Under the pieces are notes generated by a model, which saw only the letters and a program-made list of their open reading frames with translations, was not told the origin of the DNA and made no database searches. Made by a program: the position numbers and the translations under genes. From Alistipes sp. (GTDB taxonomy: Bacteria; Bacteroidota; Bacteroidia; Bacteroidales; Rikenellaceae): a stretch of DNA of 64,000 nt. The stretch covers positions 114,400 through 178,399 of the forward strand of contig JAFLRR010000002.1 in NCBI GenBank assembly GCA_022511345.1, read 5' to 3'. Shown one piece after another: positions 54,558 to 63,800 of this stretch; the first letter of the stretch is position 1; every line of letters starts with the position of its first letter.

Positions 54558-54565
54558 TATATTTG
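54558..54565 (+). promoter_or_regulatory. -7 element for the small gene and terminase
   Basis: TATATTTG on the plus strand, 73 bp before the ATG at 54639. The -33 half is weak. It lies beside the divergent repressor promoter, so both can be controlled from one operator region. Confidence 0.55.
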
Positions 54566-54570
54566 CATCA

Positions 54571-54602
54571 CAAAACTAAACTATTTTTTTGACACCTCCA
54601 AA
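54571..54602 (-). promoter_or_regulatory. Promoter of the S24 repressor gene
   Basis: On the minus strand TTTG (54599-54602) is followed after 20 nt by TAGTTTTG (54571-54578), about 30 bp upstream of the repressor ATG. Confidence 0.65.
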
Positions 54603-54612
54603 TTTTTTGACA
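54585..54612. promoter_or_regulatory. Direct-repeat operator candidate
   Basis: TTTTTTGACA occurs twice, at 54585-54594 and 54603-54612, 18 bp apart, over the repressor promoter. Such repeats could bind the XRE/S24 protein; this is inferred from position only. Confidence 0.4.
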
Positions 54613-54638
54613 ATACCGTTCATAAAAACCAAACGCTT

Positions 54639-54926
54639 ATGTACGAATTTACAACACCTGTTTATCAGCGTCTTGCGGCCAAGCTGCGCGACGGCATGGG
54701 ACGCGACAACTACTTCTCGGGCTCGGTGTCGATGTGCGACGGCGATGTCGAGATACGCTTCATAGCATCGTTAATCATCCTTCGCGGGCACGACGACAGC
54801 GGCGGCGCCGGTCCCGTAAGGGCCGTGGAGCCGGTATGGTGGGAGTGTCATACGACGCAGGGGCGCGACGAGATGCTCAACGACTGCGACTTTTCGTTCA
54901 TCCGCAAACTCGTGTGCGATGAGTAG
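54639..54926 (+). CDS. Small protein of unknown function before terminase
   Basis: A 95-residue acidic protein, not recognised. It has no signal peptide or membrane helix. A central Gly/Asp-rich loop (GHDDSGGAGPVR) interrupts an otherwise beta-like sequence (DVEIRFIASLIILRG), and the end is DFSFIRKLVCDE. It overlaps the terminase start by eight bases, implying translational coupling. A small-terminase-like or terminase-partner role is possible from position, but at 95 residues with no helix-turn-helix visible this remains a guess. Confidence 0.7.
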   Translation: MYEFTTPVYQRLAAKLRDGMGRDNYFSGSVSMCDGDVEIRFIASLIILRGHDDSGGAGPVRAVEPVWWECHTTQGRDEMLNDCDFSFIRKLVCDE

Positions 54927-56364
54927 CCTGCATGATACTGACGGCGTGCCGGCATTCGAGCAGTTCGCGGCGGCGGTCTGCCCCTATGTCGAGCTCACGC
55001 CCTTTCACCGCACATACTACCGTGTGCTCGAGCAGTTCGCACTGGGGCGCATACGGCGGCTGATGGTCACCATACCGCCGCAGCACGGCAAGAGTCTCGG
55101 TTCGTCGACGCTCCTGCCGGCCTACCTGCTGGGTCTCGACCCCGACATGCGCATAGCCATAGCATCCTACTCGGCATCTTTAGCTTCGCGCTTCAACCGC
55201 CGCGTGCAGCGCATAATCGACAGCCCGGAGTATGAGGCGATATTCCCCGGCACGCGCATAAAGCAGGGCTCGAAGCCTGCGGGCTGCCTGCGCACGTCGG
55301 CTGAGACCGATATCGTTGACCGCCGTGGAGGCATTCTGTCCGTGGGCCGCGAGGGGTCGCTCACGGGCAACCGTGTCGACTGCTTCATACTCGACGACCT
55401 CTACAAGGATGCCATGGAGGCCGACTCGCCCATAGTTCGCGAGAACTGCCGCGAGTGGTATGCCTCGGTTGTGCGCACGCGCATGCACAACGACTCGCGC
55501 GAGATTATGGTCTTTACCCGCTGGCACGACGACGACCTGGCCGGCACCGTGTCGCGATGCGAGCGGGTGGTGCGCTTCAGCAGCTGGAGCGACATTGAGA
55601 CCCTGGCGGCCGACGAGTGGCTGCACCTGAATTTCGAGGCCGTAAAGTGCGGTCCGCCTACCGAGGCCGACCCGCGCAGTCAGGGCGAGGCGCTCTGGCC
55701 GGCGCGTCAGGATGTGCAGCTGCTCGAGTCGAAGCGGCGGCTGGACCCGATGCGTTTCGAGTGCATGTACCAGGGCAACCCTTCGGCGGAGGAGGGGCTG
55801 CTCTACGGCGATGGTTTTCTCGAGTACGACACCCTGCCGCGCAACATCGTGCGGCGCGCCAACTACACCGACACGGCCGACACGGGCGAGGACTACCTCT
55901 GCTCGCTCTGCTATGCCGTTGATGCCGACGGGCTGATTTACATAACCCATGCGGTCTACACGCCGCAGCCGATGGAGATTACCGAGCGTGCCGTGGCCGA
56001 GATGCTGGTCGTGGCGGGCGTGCGCTCGGCGGCCGTGGAGAGCAACAACGGCGGCCGCGGGTTCGCGCGGGCCGTGCAGCGGCTGGCTCCGGGCGTGCGC
56101 GTGGAGTGGTTTCACCAGCATGCCAACAAGGAGGCGCGCATACTCTCCAACTCGGCCACCGTGCTGCATATGGTGCGTTTCCCGCGAGGGTGGGGGAGCC
56201 TGTGGCCCGAGCTGCGGGCGCACCTCTGCTCCTATAACAGGCATTTCCGCAGCAACCGGTTCCACGACGCTCCCGACGTGCTGACGGGCATCGTCGAGCG
56301 TGAGGCTGTCGATGCGGCCTCGGGCGCGATGCGCATAGGGGTGATACCTCACCGTGAGTGGTGA
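54919..56364 (+). CDS. Phage-type terminase large subunit (TerL)
   Basis: A 481-residue terminase large subunit. Walker A is PPQHGKSLGSS (about 53-63), Walker B is DCFILDDLYKD (about 154-164), a motif near ASYSASLASRFNRRVQ matches the ATPase fold, and the C-terminal RNase-H-like nuclease has AVDADGLIYI, AVESNNGGRGFARAV and RFHDAPDVLTGIV, supplying the metal-binding Asp residues. TerL normally packages phage DNA into capsids. No portal, capsid, protease or tail genes are nearby: it sits between korAB and a SusCD locus, downstream of a divergent S24 repressor. All catalytic motifs look intact, which argues against simple decay. Confidence 0.9.
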   Translation: MSSLHDTDGVPAFEQFAAAVCPYVELTPFHRTYYRVLEQFALGRIRRLMVTIPPQHGKSLGSSTLLPAYLLGLDPDMRIAIASYSASLASRFNRRVQRIIDSPEYEAIFPGTRIKQGSKPAGCLRTSAETDIVDRRGGILSVGREGSLTGNRVDCFILDDLYKDAMEADSPIVRENCREWYASVVRTRMHNDSREIMVFTRWHDDDLAGTVSRCERVVRFSSWSDIETLAADEWLHLNFEAVKCGPPTEADPRSQGEALWPARQDVQLLESKRRLDPMRFECMYQGNPSAEEGLLYGDGFLEYDTLPRNIVRRANYTDTADTGEDYLCSLCYAVDADGLIYITHAVYTPQPMEITERAVAEMLVVAGVRSAAVESNNGGRGFARAVQRLAPGVRVEWFHQHANKEARILSNSATVLHMVRFPRGWGSLWPELRAHLCSYNRHFRSNRFHDAPDVLTGIVEREAVDAASGAMRIGVIPHREW

Positions 56365-56397
56365 AAAAAAAGACGCAGGCTCCACTGAGCCTGCGTC
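56364..56397 (-). terminator. Terminator of the second SusCD operon
   Basis: The 11-bp stem gacgcaggctc/gagcctgcgtc (56372-56382 with 56387-56397) is followed on the minus strand by eight T, 32 bp past the lipoprotein stop at 56429. Confidence 0.85.
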
Positions 56398-56428
56398 CGG
56401 GGATTGCTGCAGCTAAGCTGCGGCGTTG

Positions 56429-59203
56429 TTACTGTACGGTTACCTGGGCAATCGTCAGCTTGGTGTTGTAGGTGTCGTAAGCCTTGGCAATCAGGGCGTA
56501 CTGACCTGCAGCATTGTTGGCGAAACGCTTGCTCATACCCGAGCCCGAGTTTACAGTCTCGATAGCGTCGCCCTCGAGGCTCTTGCCCTTGGCTGCCAGT
56601 ATGGACTCTACCTTTGCGGCGTTGGCCTTCTGGGCAGCTATCTCGGTCGAGTTGTTGTCGGTGGTGCGTGCAGCGAAGTCGTTGAGCATCTCATCCGAGA
56701 GCATCGAGGTGTCGACGCCTGCAGCGGTGAGTTCGGACATTGGAACCAGAGCGTAGTCTACCTTGTTGACATAGGATACGTTGTTTGTCGGGGTAGCCTT
56801 CCAGTTGAAGTCGATGTTCTTGCCGTTGGCCTCGGCAGTCTGGGTGAATGCCACCGAAGGAGCGTGCTGGGTCTTGCCGATAGCTGCATGCCACGACTTG
56901 TTGCCGTCGCTGTGAACAGCCATACCGATAACCATAATCTCCGCGTTGGGGCCTACGCTGATAGCCTTCTGCGCATTCGAACCGTAGTTCATGCGGTAGA
57001 GGTCGCCGGAGGTCGAAGCCGTCTTGTTGAATGCAGTACCGTTGGCCTCGAGGAGCTTGTAGAGGTCCTCCTCGGTTGCGCCGTCAGCCAGCGAGACGGT
57101 GCCGTCGGCGTTGATCTTGAGCACCGAAGCTATGGCAGCCGCAGTGGTCTTGTTGCCGCTGTCATCGGTGGTGACGCGAGCCATGAGGTAAGCGCCGTCG
57201 GCTATACGGTCGGCATAGAAGAGGCCGAGCAGGTGCACGTGGCTGAGGTACGAAAGCTGCGTGGTGACGAAGGGCTGAACGTACATACCTTCGTATTCGG
57301 GAGTCTCCTCGGTCTCGACGTCGGTTATCTCGAGTTTCTGAGCATCATTGTTCGAAATGAGGGAGATGAACTTGTAGGCGGTCGCAGGCTTGGCGGGGAG
57401 GAAGAGCTCATAGCCGCCCGAAGCATACGAGGCGTTGTTCACATCGGCGAGGGCCGATGCGCTCAGACTCGTACCCTTCTGTGCCAGATATGCGAGAACT
57501 TCCTCGTCGGTGGAGAGCTCCTCGGCCTCTTCGGCGGTAACCAGAGCGTAGGTCACCGAGGTGATGTTGTCGTTGTAGGCCTGCAGGAATACGTAAACCG
57601 AATTGTCGGTGAAGTATCCGAGGTACTCGACATCTACTACGTCGACATAGAGGTCGTAGCTTACCAGGTCGGCATCGCCGTCGGGGTTGTAGTTGAAGAC
57701 CTTGAAGTCCACGCCGGTGAACTCGCCGGAAGCGTCATACGAGAATGCCACGGCGGTGAGGGTGCCGGCATCGGTGCCGAGGTTCCATGCGTCGGTCGAC
57801 GCTGCGGTGCGGCGGATTACGGGGTAGTCGGTGTACTCGCCGCTTACAACATCTTCGCGCATCTGCTCGAGCTCCTCCTTGAGGTCATCGGCAATCATCT
57901 CGATGTATTGCTCGTAGAACTCGTCGAAATAGTTATACCAGCCATCCGTGTAGGGTGCGAATCCATTCTGCTGCAGGAACAGATTGGTGTAATAGTTGGC
58001 TTGGGCCTCGATTTCGGGGTCTAACTCGATGACGGTAGCGTAGTAGTAGGCTGCGTCGCCGTTGGGAGTGAACGAAAGCGAGTGGGACGTGGTGCCGGTG
58101 TCGGTTCTTTCAGCGCCGAGGTACTCGATGGCAACGGCAGGATAGAGCTCCTCCTCCTCATCATCGTCGTCGCCCGAGAGCAGAACGAGATACTCCTCCG
58201 TGATGGGCGCGGTGAAATATGTGGTGCCGAGATAGTAATGGAAGTTGAAGACGAACGTTCCCTCGTCGGCATCCCAGTAGGTGGGATAGTCGTCGTAGGT
58301 AAAGCCTTCCCTATCTGCCCACCGCGACAGAGGTGCATTGGCCAGCAGGACGGCTCCGTAACCGGGATACTCGTCGCCAGTCTCCTGCTCGGTAACGATT
58401 ACCAGAGGATACTGCTTTCCGTCGACAGTGACTTTCTTCTCGGGGTCGACGGTGAAGATGATGCTCACGCCTAAGCCCCAGTTGTTCATGCGGAACACGC
58501 TGGTGCCCTTTGCACGCTGTACGGTCACCTCGTCGTCGATGCCCTCCCACCAGAAGGTGTAGTAGTAGAGCGTTGACAGAGGAATGCGGTTGCCCTCCTC
58601 GTCGAGTTTGTAGTCGGAATCCTCGTACTCTTCCTTGAGCAGGTCGTGCCAATCGTTGAGCACGTACATGTTCTCCCAGTCGAGCTCGAGCGAGAGCGAG
58701 ATGACTATCGACTGATAGGTCGTGCCCAGGTCGGTGCGGGTCTTGGCCTTGTCCTTGTCGGGCATCTGCTTGGTGCGGGCCAGTTCGGGGATATCCTCGA
58801 ATTCGTGGTAGTCGCCCAGGTTGATGGCGGCAGTGTAGGTTACGCCCTTGAGGAAGTTCTCGATGTTGGAGATGAGGACCGGAATCTCGGCCTGATACTC
58901 TCCGGCAGCGAAAGTTACGCTCTCGGGGATGGTGATGAACTCGCGGGTCTCATCGGGTACGGAACGGTTGAGGCCCACAGCCAGCTCGCCCTCGTTGCTC
59001 TGGCGGTAGATGGAGACGTAGATGGTCTGACTGCCGGAGGTCGAAGCGTTGAACGATTTGCTCATCGAGCTCTGCATGAAGAATGCCTCCGAGGCGTCCT
59101 CGGGCGACGGGGTATACTTACCGTAGTCGGTATTGTCCGTCGAGCAGCCCACTGCCCAAACCGACAGTGCGATTGCAAAAAGCGATTTTAATATCTTTTT
59201 CAT
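56429..59203 (-). CDS. Large surface lipoprotein with repeated beta domains, downstream of SusCD
   Basis: A 924-residue lipoprotein (lipobox AVGCS, Cys at about 20). After an N-terminal beta domain (about 40-180) and a middle region with a very acidic loop (GDDDDEEEELY), it has several similar domains of about 110-150 residues. Two of them share the pattern Y-A-L-V, then LxxKGxSL, then VN (VTYALVTAEEAEEL with QKGTSLSASALADVNN; VDYALVPMSELTAAG with AKGKSLEGDAIETVNS). The place after susD suggests a surface glycan- or peptide-binding protein like SusE/SusF, but similarity to them is not visible. No enzyme is encoded in the operon part seen here. Confidence 0.75.
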   Translation of the reverse strand: MKKILKSLFAIALSVWAVGCSTDNTDYGKYTPSPEDASEAFFMQSSMSKSFNASTSGSQTIYVSIYRQSNEGELAVGLNRSVPDETREFITIPESVTFAAGEYQAEIPVLISNIENFLKGVTYTAAINLGDYHEFEDIPELARTKQMPDKDKAKTRTDLGTTYQSIVISLSLELDWENMYVLNDWHDLLKEEYEDSDYKLDEEGNRIPLSTLYYYTFWWEGIDDEVTVQRAKGTSVFRMNNWGLGVSIIFTVDPEKKVTVDGKQYPLVIVTEQETGDEYPGYGAVLLANAPLSRWADREGFTYDDYPTYWDADEGTFVFNFHYYLGTTYFTAPITEEYLVLLSGDDDDEEEELYPAVAIEYLGAERTDTGTTSHSLSFTPNGDAAYYYATVIELDPEIEAQANYYTNLFLQQNGFAPYTDGWYNYFDEFYEQYIEMIADDLKEELEQMREDVVSGEYTDYPVIRRTAASTDAWNLGTDAGTLTAVAFSYDASGEFTGVDFKVFNYNPDGDADLVSYDLYVDVVDVEYLGYFTDNSVYVFLQAYNDNITSVTYALVTAEEAEELSTDEEVLAYLAQKGTSLSASALADVNNASYASGGYELFLPAKPATAYKFISLISNNDAQKLEITDVETEETPEYEGMYVQPFVTTQLSYLSHVHLLGLFYADRIADGAYLMARVTTDDSGNKTTAAAIASVLKINADGTVSLADGATEEDLYKLLEANGTAFNKTASTSGDLYRMNYGSNAQKAISVGPNAEIMVIGMAVHSDGNKSWHAAIGKTQHAPSVAFTQTAEANGKNIDFNWKATPTNNVSYVNKVDYALVPMSELTAAGVDTSMLSDEMLNDFAARTTDNNSTEIAAQKANAAKVESILAAKGKSLEGDAIETVNSGSGMSKRFANNAAGQYALIAKAYDTYNTKLTIAQVTVQ

Positions 59204-59236
59204 TGTCGTTTACTTTTTTTCGTTTTGTTTTGCCGA

Positions 59237-60850
59237 CTACTGCCACAGGGTTACGCGGCCCGAGGGGTCGGGATTGTCGCACTGGATGCCCTCGTTGGAG
59301 TTCAACTCGCTGCGCGAAATGCAGAAGTTGAACCACGGAGCCAGACCGTCGGTGTTGAAGCGCGTAGCGTCGTAGTGGTTGGTGCCCTCGTAGCCGCGCT
59401 CGATGCTCTTGCCCAGACGCTTGTAGTCGAAGAAGCAGATACCCTCGCCCCAGAACTCGATACGCTTCTGCTTGAGGACGTTCTCCGAGATGCCGGCGCT
59501 GGCGTTGTATGCGTAGGCGGGGTCGCGGTAGGTCTGGACGAAGTCCTCGAGAATCTGGCGGCCGGCGCTCTCGCCGCGCGCAAGACCCGTAGCCTCGGCC
59601 TTGATGAGATACATCTCCTCGACACGCATCAGAGGTATGTCGACAGCCGAACCGATCATGTAGTCGTCGGTCTCGCCCTGGCCGGGACGGAACTTAACCT
59701 GAACATAGGGCTGGAATGCCTCCAGTGCCCACTCGCGGCCTTTGATTGCCAGGTCGGCGTTGCGGTAGTCGGGAGCTATCCACGAATTCTTGCGCCAGTC
59801 GGTGGAGGGGATGGACTCGTAGAACTTCTTGTCGATACACTTCTGCGGGCCGTCTTTGGAACCGTTAGGAAGTGCATAGCCGTAGGGGCACTCCGACGAC
59901 ATCATCGAGGTGAAGTTGATGATACCGGTGGTTACCACGCGGTCCTCGCGCGAGATGTTGACGCTCCAAAGCCATGCTCTGGTCGAGGTCGACGAGTTGA
60001 AACCGGTGGCCTTGTCGAACCACTGGCTCTGGGTGACGGGCGAGTATCTGCCGCTGGTGATGACCTTGTCGGCATACTCGGCTGCCTTCTCGAAATCCTC
60101 GGTGCTGTTGAAGCGCGAGCCTCTCTCGAGGTACATGCGGGCCAGCAGACCCCAGACTACGGTCTGGTCGGGAGTGTTGACTGCCGAACGCTTGTAGCCG
60201 TCGAGGTCGACTTCGGCCTGAAGAAGGTCGGACTCTACAAGAGCGTAGACGTCGGCCGTCTTGGCGCGCGGGTTGTTCGACATCTCGAGGTCGGTGGTGG
60301 TCTCGGTTACGATAGGCACGGCAATGTCGACAACGGCGGGAGCCGAGGTGTACTTGTTGGCCTTGTAGTCGTAGAGACGAGCCAGGTCGAGGTAGCACAT
60401 TGCTCGGTAGGCACGGGCGATACCGGCCTCGACACCCTCGCTCTGCATGCCCAGGATGCTGTTGGCGATGAAAATCTGCTTGTAGTACCAATACCAGAAC
60501 ATGCTCGAGTAGATGTAGTCGCCCGACAGGGAGCGGTTGCCTTCAAATGCCTGGAACTGATGGTAGGACGAGGTGTAGGTTGCCATGTCGTTGCACATCA
60601 GGTCCCAGCAAATCATGAAAGAGGGATAGCCGAAGTCGCCGTGATACTCGTCGTCGCTTCCGCGGCCCAGCGTATTGAATACGGTCATCTGCGAGTTCAT
60701 AGATGCAACGATGGCATCCATACCGCTCGCCGATTCGCCTACCTGCGGAGCCGTAGCGGTCGAACCCTGCGGCGCCGTCTCCTGAATACAGCCGGTGAAC
60801 GCTACGGCTGCAGCGGCTGCGGACAAGAAATATTTGGATATTGTGTTCAT
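59237..60850 (-). CDS. SusD/RagB-family nutrient-binding lipoprotein, second locus
   Basis: A 537-residue SusD/RagB lipoprotein (lipobox VAFTGC, Cys at about 21). The helices SILGMQSEGVEAGIARAYRAMCYLDLARLYDY and the C-terminal KQKRIEFWGEGICFFDYKRLGKS match the family. It lies 31 bp downstream of the partial susC gene and 33 bp upstream of the large lipoprotein. The early SusD segment, with a GRGSDDEYHGDFGYPSFM loop, is Gly-rich, a feature of some RagB-like proteins that bind peptides; the ligand is not determinable here. Confidence 0.93.
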   Translation of the reverse strand: MNTISKYFLSAAAAAVAFTGCIQETAPQGSTATAPQVGESASGMDAIVASMNSQMTVFNTLGRGSDDEYHGDFGYPSFMICWDLMCNDMATYTSSYHQFQAFEGNRSLSGDYIYSSMFWYWYYKQIFIANSILGMQSEGVEAGIARAYRAMCYLDLARLYDYKANKYTSAPAVVDIAVPIVTETTTDLEMSNNPRAKTADVYALVESDLLQAEVDLDGYKRSAVNTPDQTVVWGLLARMYLERGSRFNSTEDFEKAAEYADKVITSGRYSPVTQSQWFDKATGFNSSTSTRAWLWSVNISREDRVVTTGIINFTSMMSSECPYGYALPNGSKDGPQKCIDKKFYESIPSTDWRKNSWIAPDYRNADLAIKGREWALEAFQPYVQVKFRPGQGETDDYMIGSAVDIPLMRVEEMYLIKAEATGLARGESAGRQILEDFVQTYRDPAYAYNASAGISENVLKQKRIEFWGEGICFFDYKRLGKSIERGYEGTNHYDATRFNTDGLAPWFNFCISRSELNSNEGIQCDNPDPSGRVTLWQ

Positions 60851-60881
60851 AATTTTTTAATCAATTAAGCGGTTCAAACTC

Positions 60882-63800
60882 TTAGAACGTTACGTTGATA
60901 CCGGCCGATACGGTGCGCACGGGCGAGTAGAGCTCCGAGCTCGTCGAACCCGACCAGCTCTGACGCGGGTCGAGACCCTGGCGCTTGGACCAGTAGCATA
61001 CGTTGTCGCATGCAAGGTAGATGCGGAGCTTCTCGACCATGAACTTGCGGGTGAACGAACGGGGCAGGGTGTAGCCGACGTTGATGTTCTGCAGGTTCAG
61101 GAACGATGCGCTGGTCAGGAAGCGGTCGGACTGCGAAGCGCTGTACTGGTCGGCCAGCTGCCAGCGGGGAATGTTCGAATTGCGGTTCTCGGGAGTCCAT
61201 GCCTTGAGGATATCCTTGTGGATGTTGCTACCCGTGTCACCCGACTGAGGCGACGACATGAGGGCTGCGTAACCCGAGTCGTAAACCTGACCGCCGATCT
61301 GGTAGGTGAAGTTGATGGAGAAGTCCAGACCCTTCCACGACAGAGTGGTGCCGAAACCGCCGAAAGCGTCGGGGTCGGCTGCGCCGCACTGGTAGTAGGT
61401 AGCGTCCGAATAGTTGGAGGTAGCCACGCGGCCGTCGCCGTTGGGATCATCCTTCCACCAGAGCGACTGACCCGTTGCGGGGTCTACACCGGCATACTTT
61501 CTCATGTAGAACGTGTAGTAGGGCTTGCCCTCCTCGAGCCAGTAGCTGCCGTTGGCAAAACCGCCCTGCTTCTCGGGAGGAAGCAGCGTCACGCGGTTCT
61601 TGAGGAACGTCGCGTTGACGTTGAAATCCCAGCGGAAGTCCTTGGTGACAACGGGCGAGAGGTGAAGGTCGATCTCCACACCGGAGTTGACCATGTCGCC
61701 GATGTTGTCCATGTAGGAGCTGTAACCCGACGAACGGGGAACGGGACGCGAGAAGAGCATGTCGTAGGTCTTGCGGTGGAAGTACTCGATGCTACCGCCG
61801 ATGCGGCTCTTGAGCAGCTCGAACTCCAGACCCACGTTCAGGTTGGCGTTGGTCTCCCAGGTGATGTTGTCGTTACCGCGCGAAGCGAAGATAACGGCTG
61901 CCTGGCCATTGGACTGGGTGATGGTGTAGCGGTCGAGGTAGAGGTACTGACCGATGTTGTCGTTACCCTGCTCGCCATACGAAGCCTTGACCTTCAGCAT
62001 ATCGACCCAGTCGGCGTTGAACCACGACTCGCGGTCGATGAGCCATGCGGCACCCAGCGACCAGAAGTTACCCCAGCGGTGGTCGGGGTGGAAGCGCGAC
62101 GATGCGTCGCGACGGTAGGAGGCGTTCAGGAAGACGCGCTCGTCGTAGTTGTACTGCGCACGGAAGAAGTAACCCTCGGTGTTGTACCAGTCGTAGGACG
62201 AACCGGTCGAACCGGTGGTGATGGCGCCGTTGAGCTCCTTGTTGCTCTGCGAGAACATGTTGGTGTTGTAGCCGTAGAGCGAATAGTTCTTGGATACGTA
62301 GTACTCGTGACCGGCCAGAAGGTCGAAGTTGTGCTTCTCGTTGAAGGTCTTCGAGTAGTTGATGAGCTGCTGGAGGTTGTAGGCGTATTGGCGCGAGTGG
62401 TCAACCTCGGCGATACCGTTCGAGTTGGCATACTGACCGTAGTAGGGGTTGGTCACGAAGTTCCAGCGGGTCTCGTCGAGGCTGGCAGCTGCGTTGATGG
62501 TGACGGTCAGACCATCGATAATGCGGAAGTCGGCGAAGATGTTGCCGTTGAAGGCGTTGCCCTCGCCGCGCGAAGTGTCGAGCATGTAGGACGACATGGG
62601 GTTCGACTGAGACATGACCGGACGCGAAATGCCGGGATAGCCGCGGCCGTCGCCGTAGTCGTACATCTTGTAGCCGTTCTCGTCGATGCGAATCTTACCC
62701 TCGGCGTCGCGCAGATAGACCGGATAGATGGGGGCCACGCGGCTGGTCAGGGTGAAGAGGTTGCCCGACGAACCGGAGTTGCCCTCGTCGTTGAGCGAGT
62801 TGTGCACGAAGTGCGAGTAACCTACGTTACCGCCGACCTTGAGCCACTTCTTGGCCTGGTAGTCGGCACGCAGACGACCCGTAAGACGGCGCATGTTCGA
62901 GTAGTTTACGATACCCTGGTCGTCGAGGTAACCCAGCGAAGCGTAGAAGTTGGACTTCTCGTTCTGGCCCGAGACGCTTATGTTGTACTCCTGGCGCAGC
63001 GAGGTGCGGTAGCCCTCCTTGTTCCAGTTGTCGGGAATAATCATGTAGGACTCGTTGGAACCGGCCGGGGTGTAGAGGTAACCCAGCGTAGCGTTGGGGT
63101 TCAGACGGCCGTCGGTGCCGATGAAGTCCTGGCCGGCGGGTACGGTGAACGACTGGTAGCCCAGACCGTAGGAACCCTCGAAGAGGTTGTCCAGAGCCCA
63201 CTTGTGAGCATCGTCGGTGGTATTGTTGCGATAGCGTGCGTAGTTGTAGAGAGCCTTGTAGTGGGTCTCGTAATACTGTGCGGGGTCGGAGATGAAGTCA
63301 TACTCCTTGACAGCGCGGGAGTTGACACCCCACTTCATGTCGAGGTTGATCTGAGCATCGCCGTGCTTGCCCTTCTTGGTGGTTATCATGATGACACCGT
63401 TGGCACCGCGGGCACCGTAGAGCGCATTCGATGCGGCATCCTTGAGCACGGTCATCGACTCGATATCCGAAGGGTTGATGTTCGACAGGTCGCCTTCATA
63501 GGGCATGCCGTCGAGCACGTAGAGAGGCGAGTTGCCGGCCGATATCGAACCGAAACCGCGAATGTGGATCGAAGGAGCCGAACCGGGCTGACCCGACGAG
63601 TTGACCAGCTGAACGCCGGCCACCTTACCGGCCAGCGACTGTGCGGCATTGCCGGCCTGGGTCTTGGCAATGTCTTCAGCCTTGACTACGGTTGCCGAAC
63701 CGGTGAAGGACTCCTTGGTCGACTGACCGAAGGCCACCACTATGACCTCGTCAAGAGCATGCGAATCCTCTTTCAGAGCGATTTTGAGGTTTGTCTGATT

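Noticed and set aside
53815..56364. Cassette as the edge of an ordinary prophage
   Set aside because: Neither flank holds integrase, portal, capsid or tail genes. korAB lies on one side and a SusCD operon on the other, so a complete prophage is not supported by this window.
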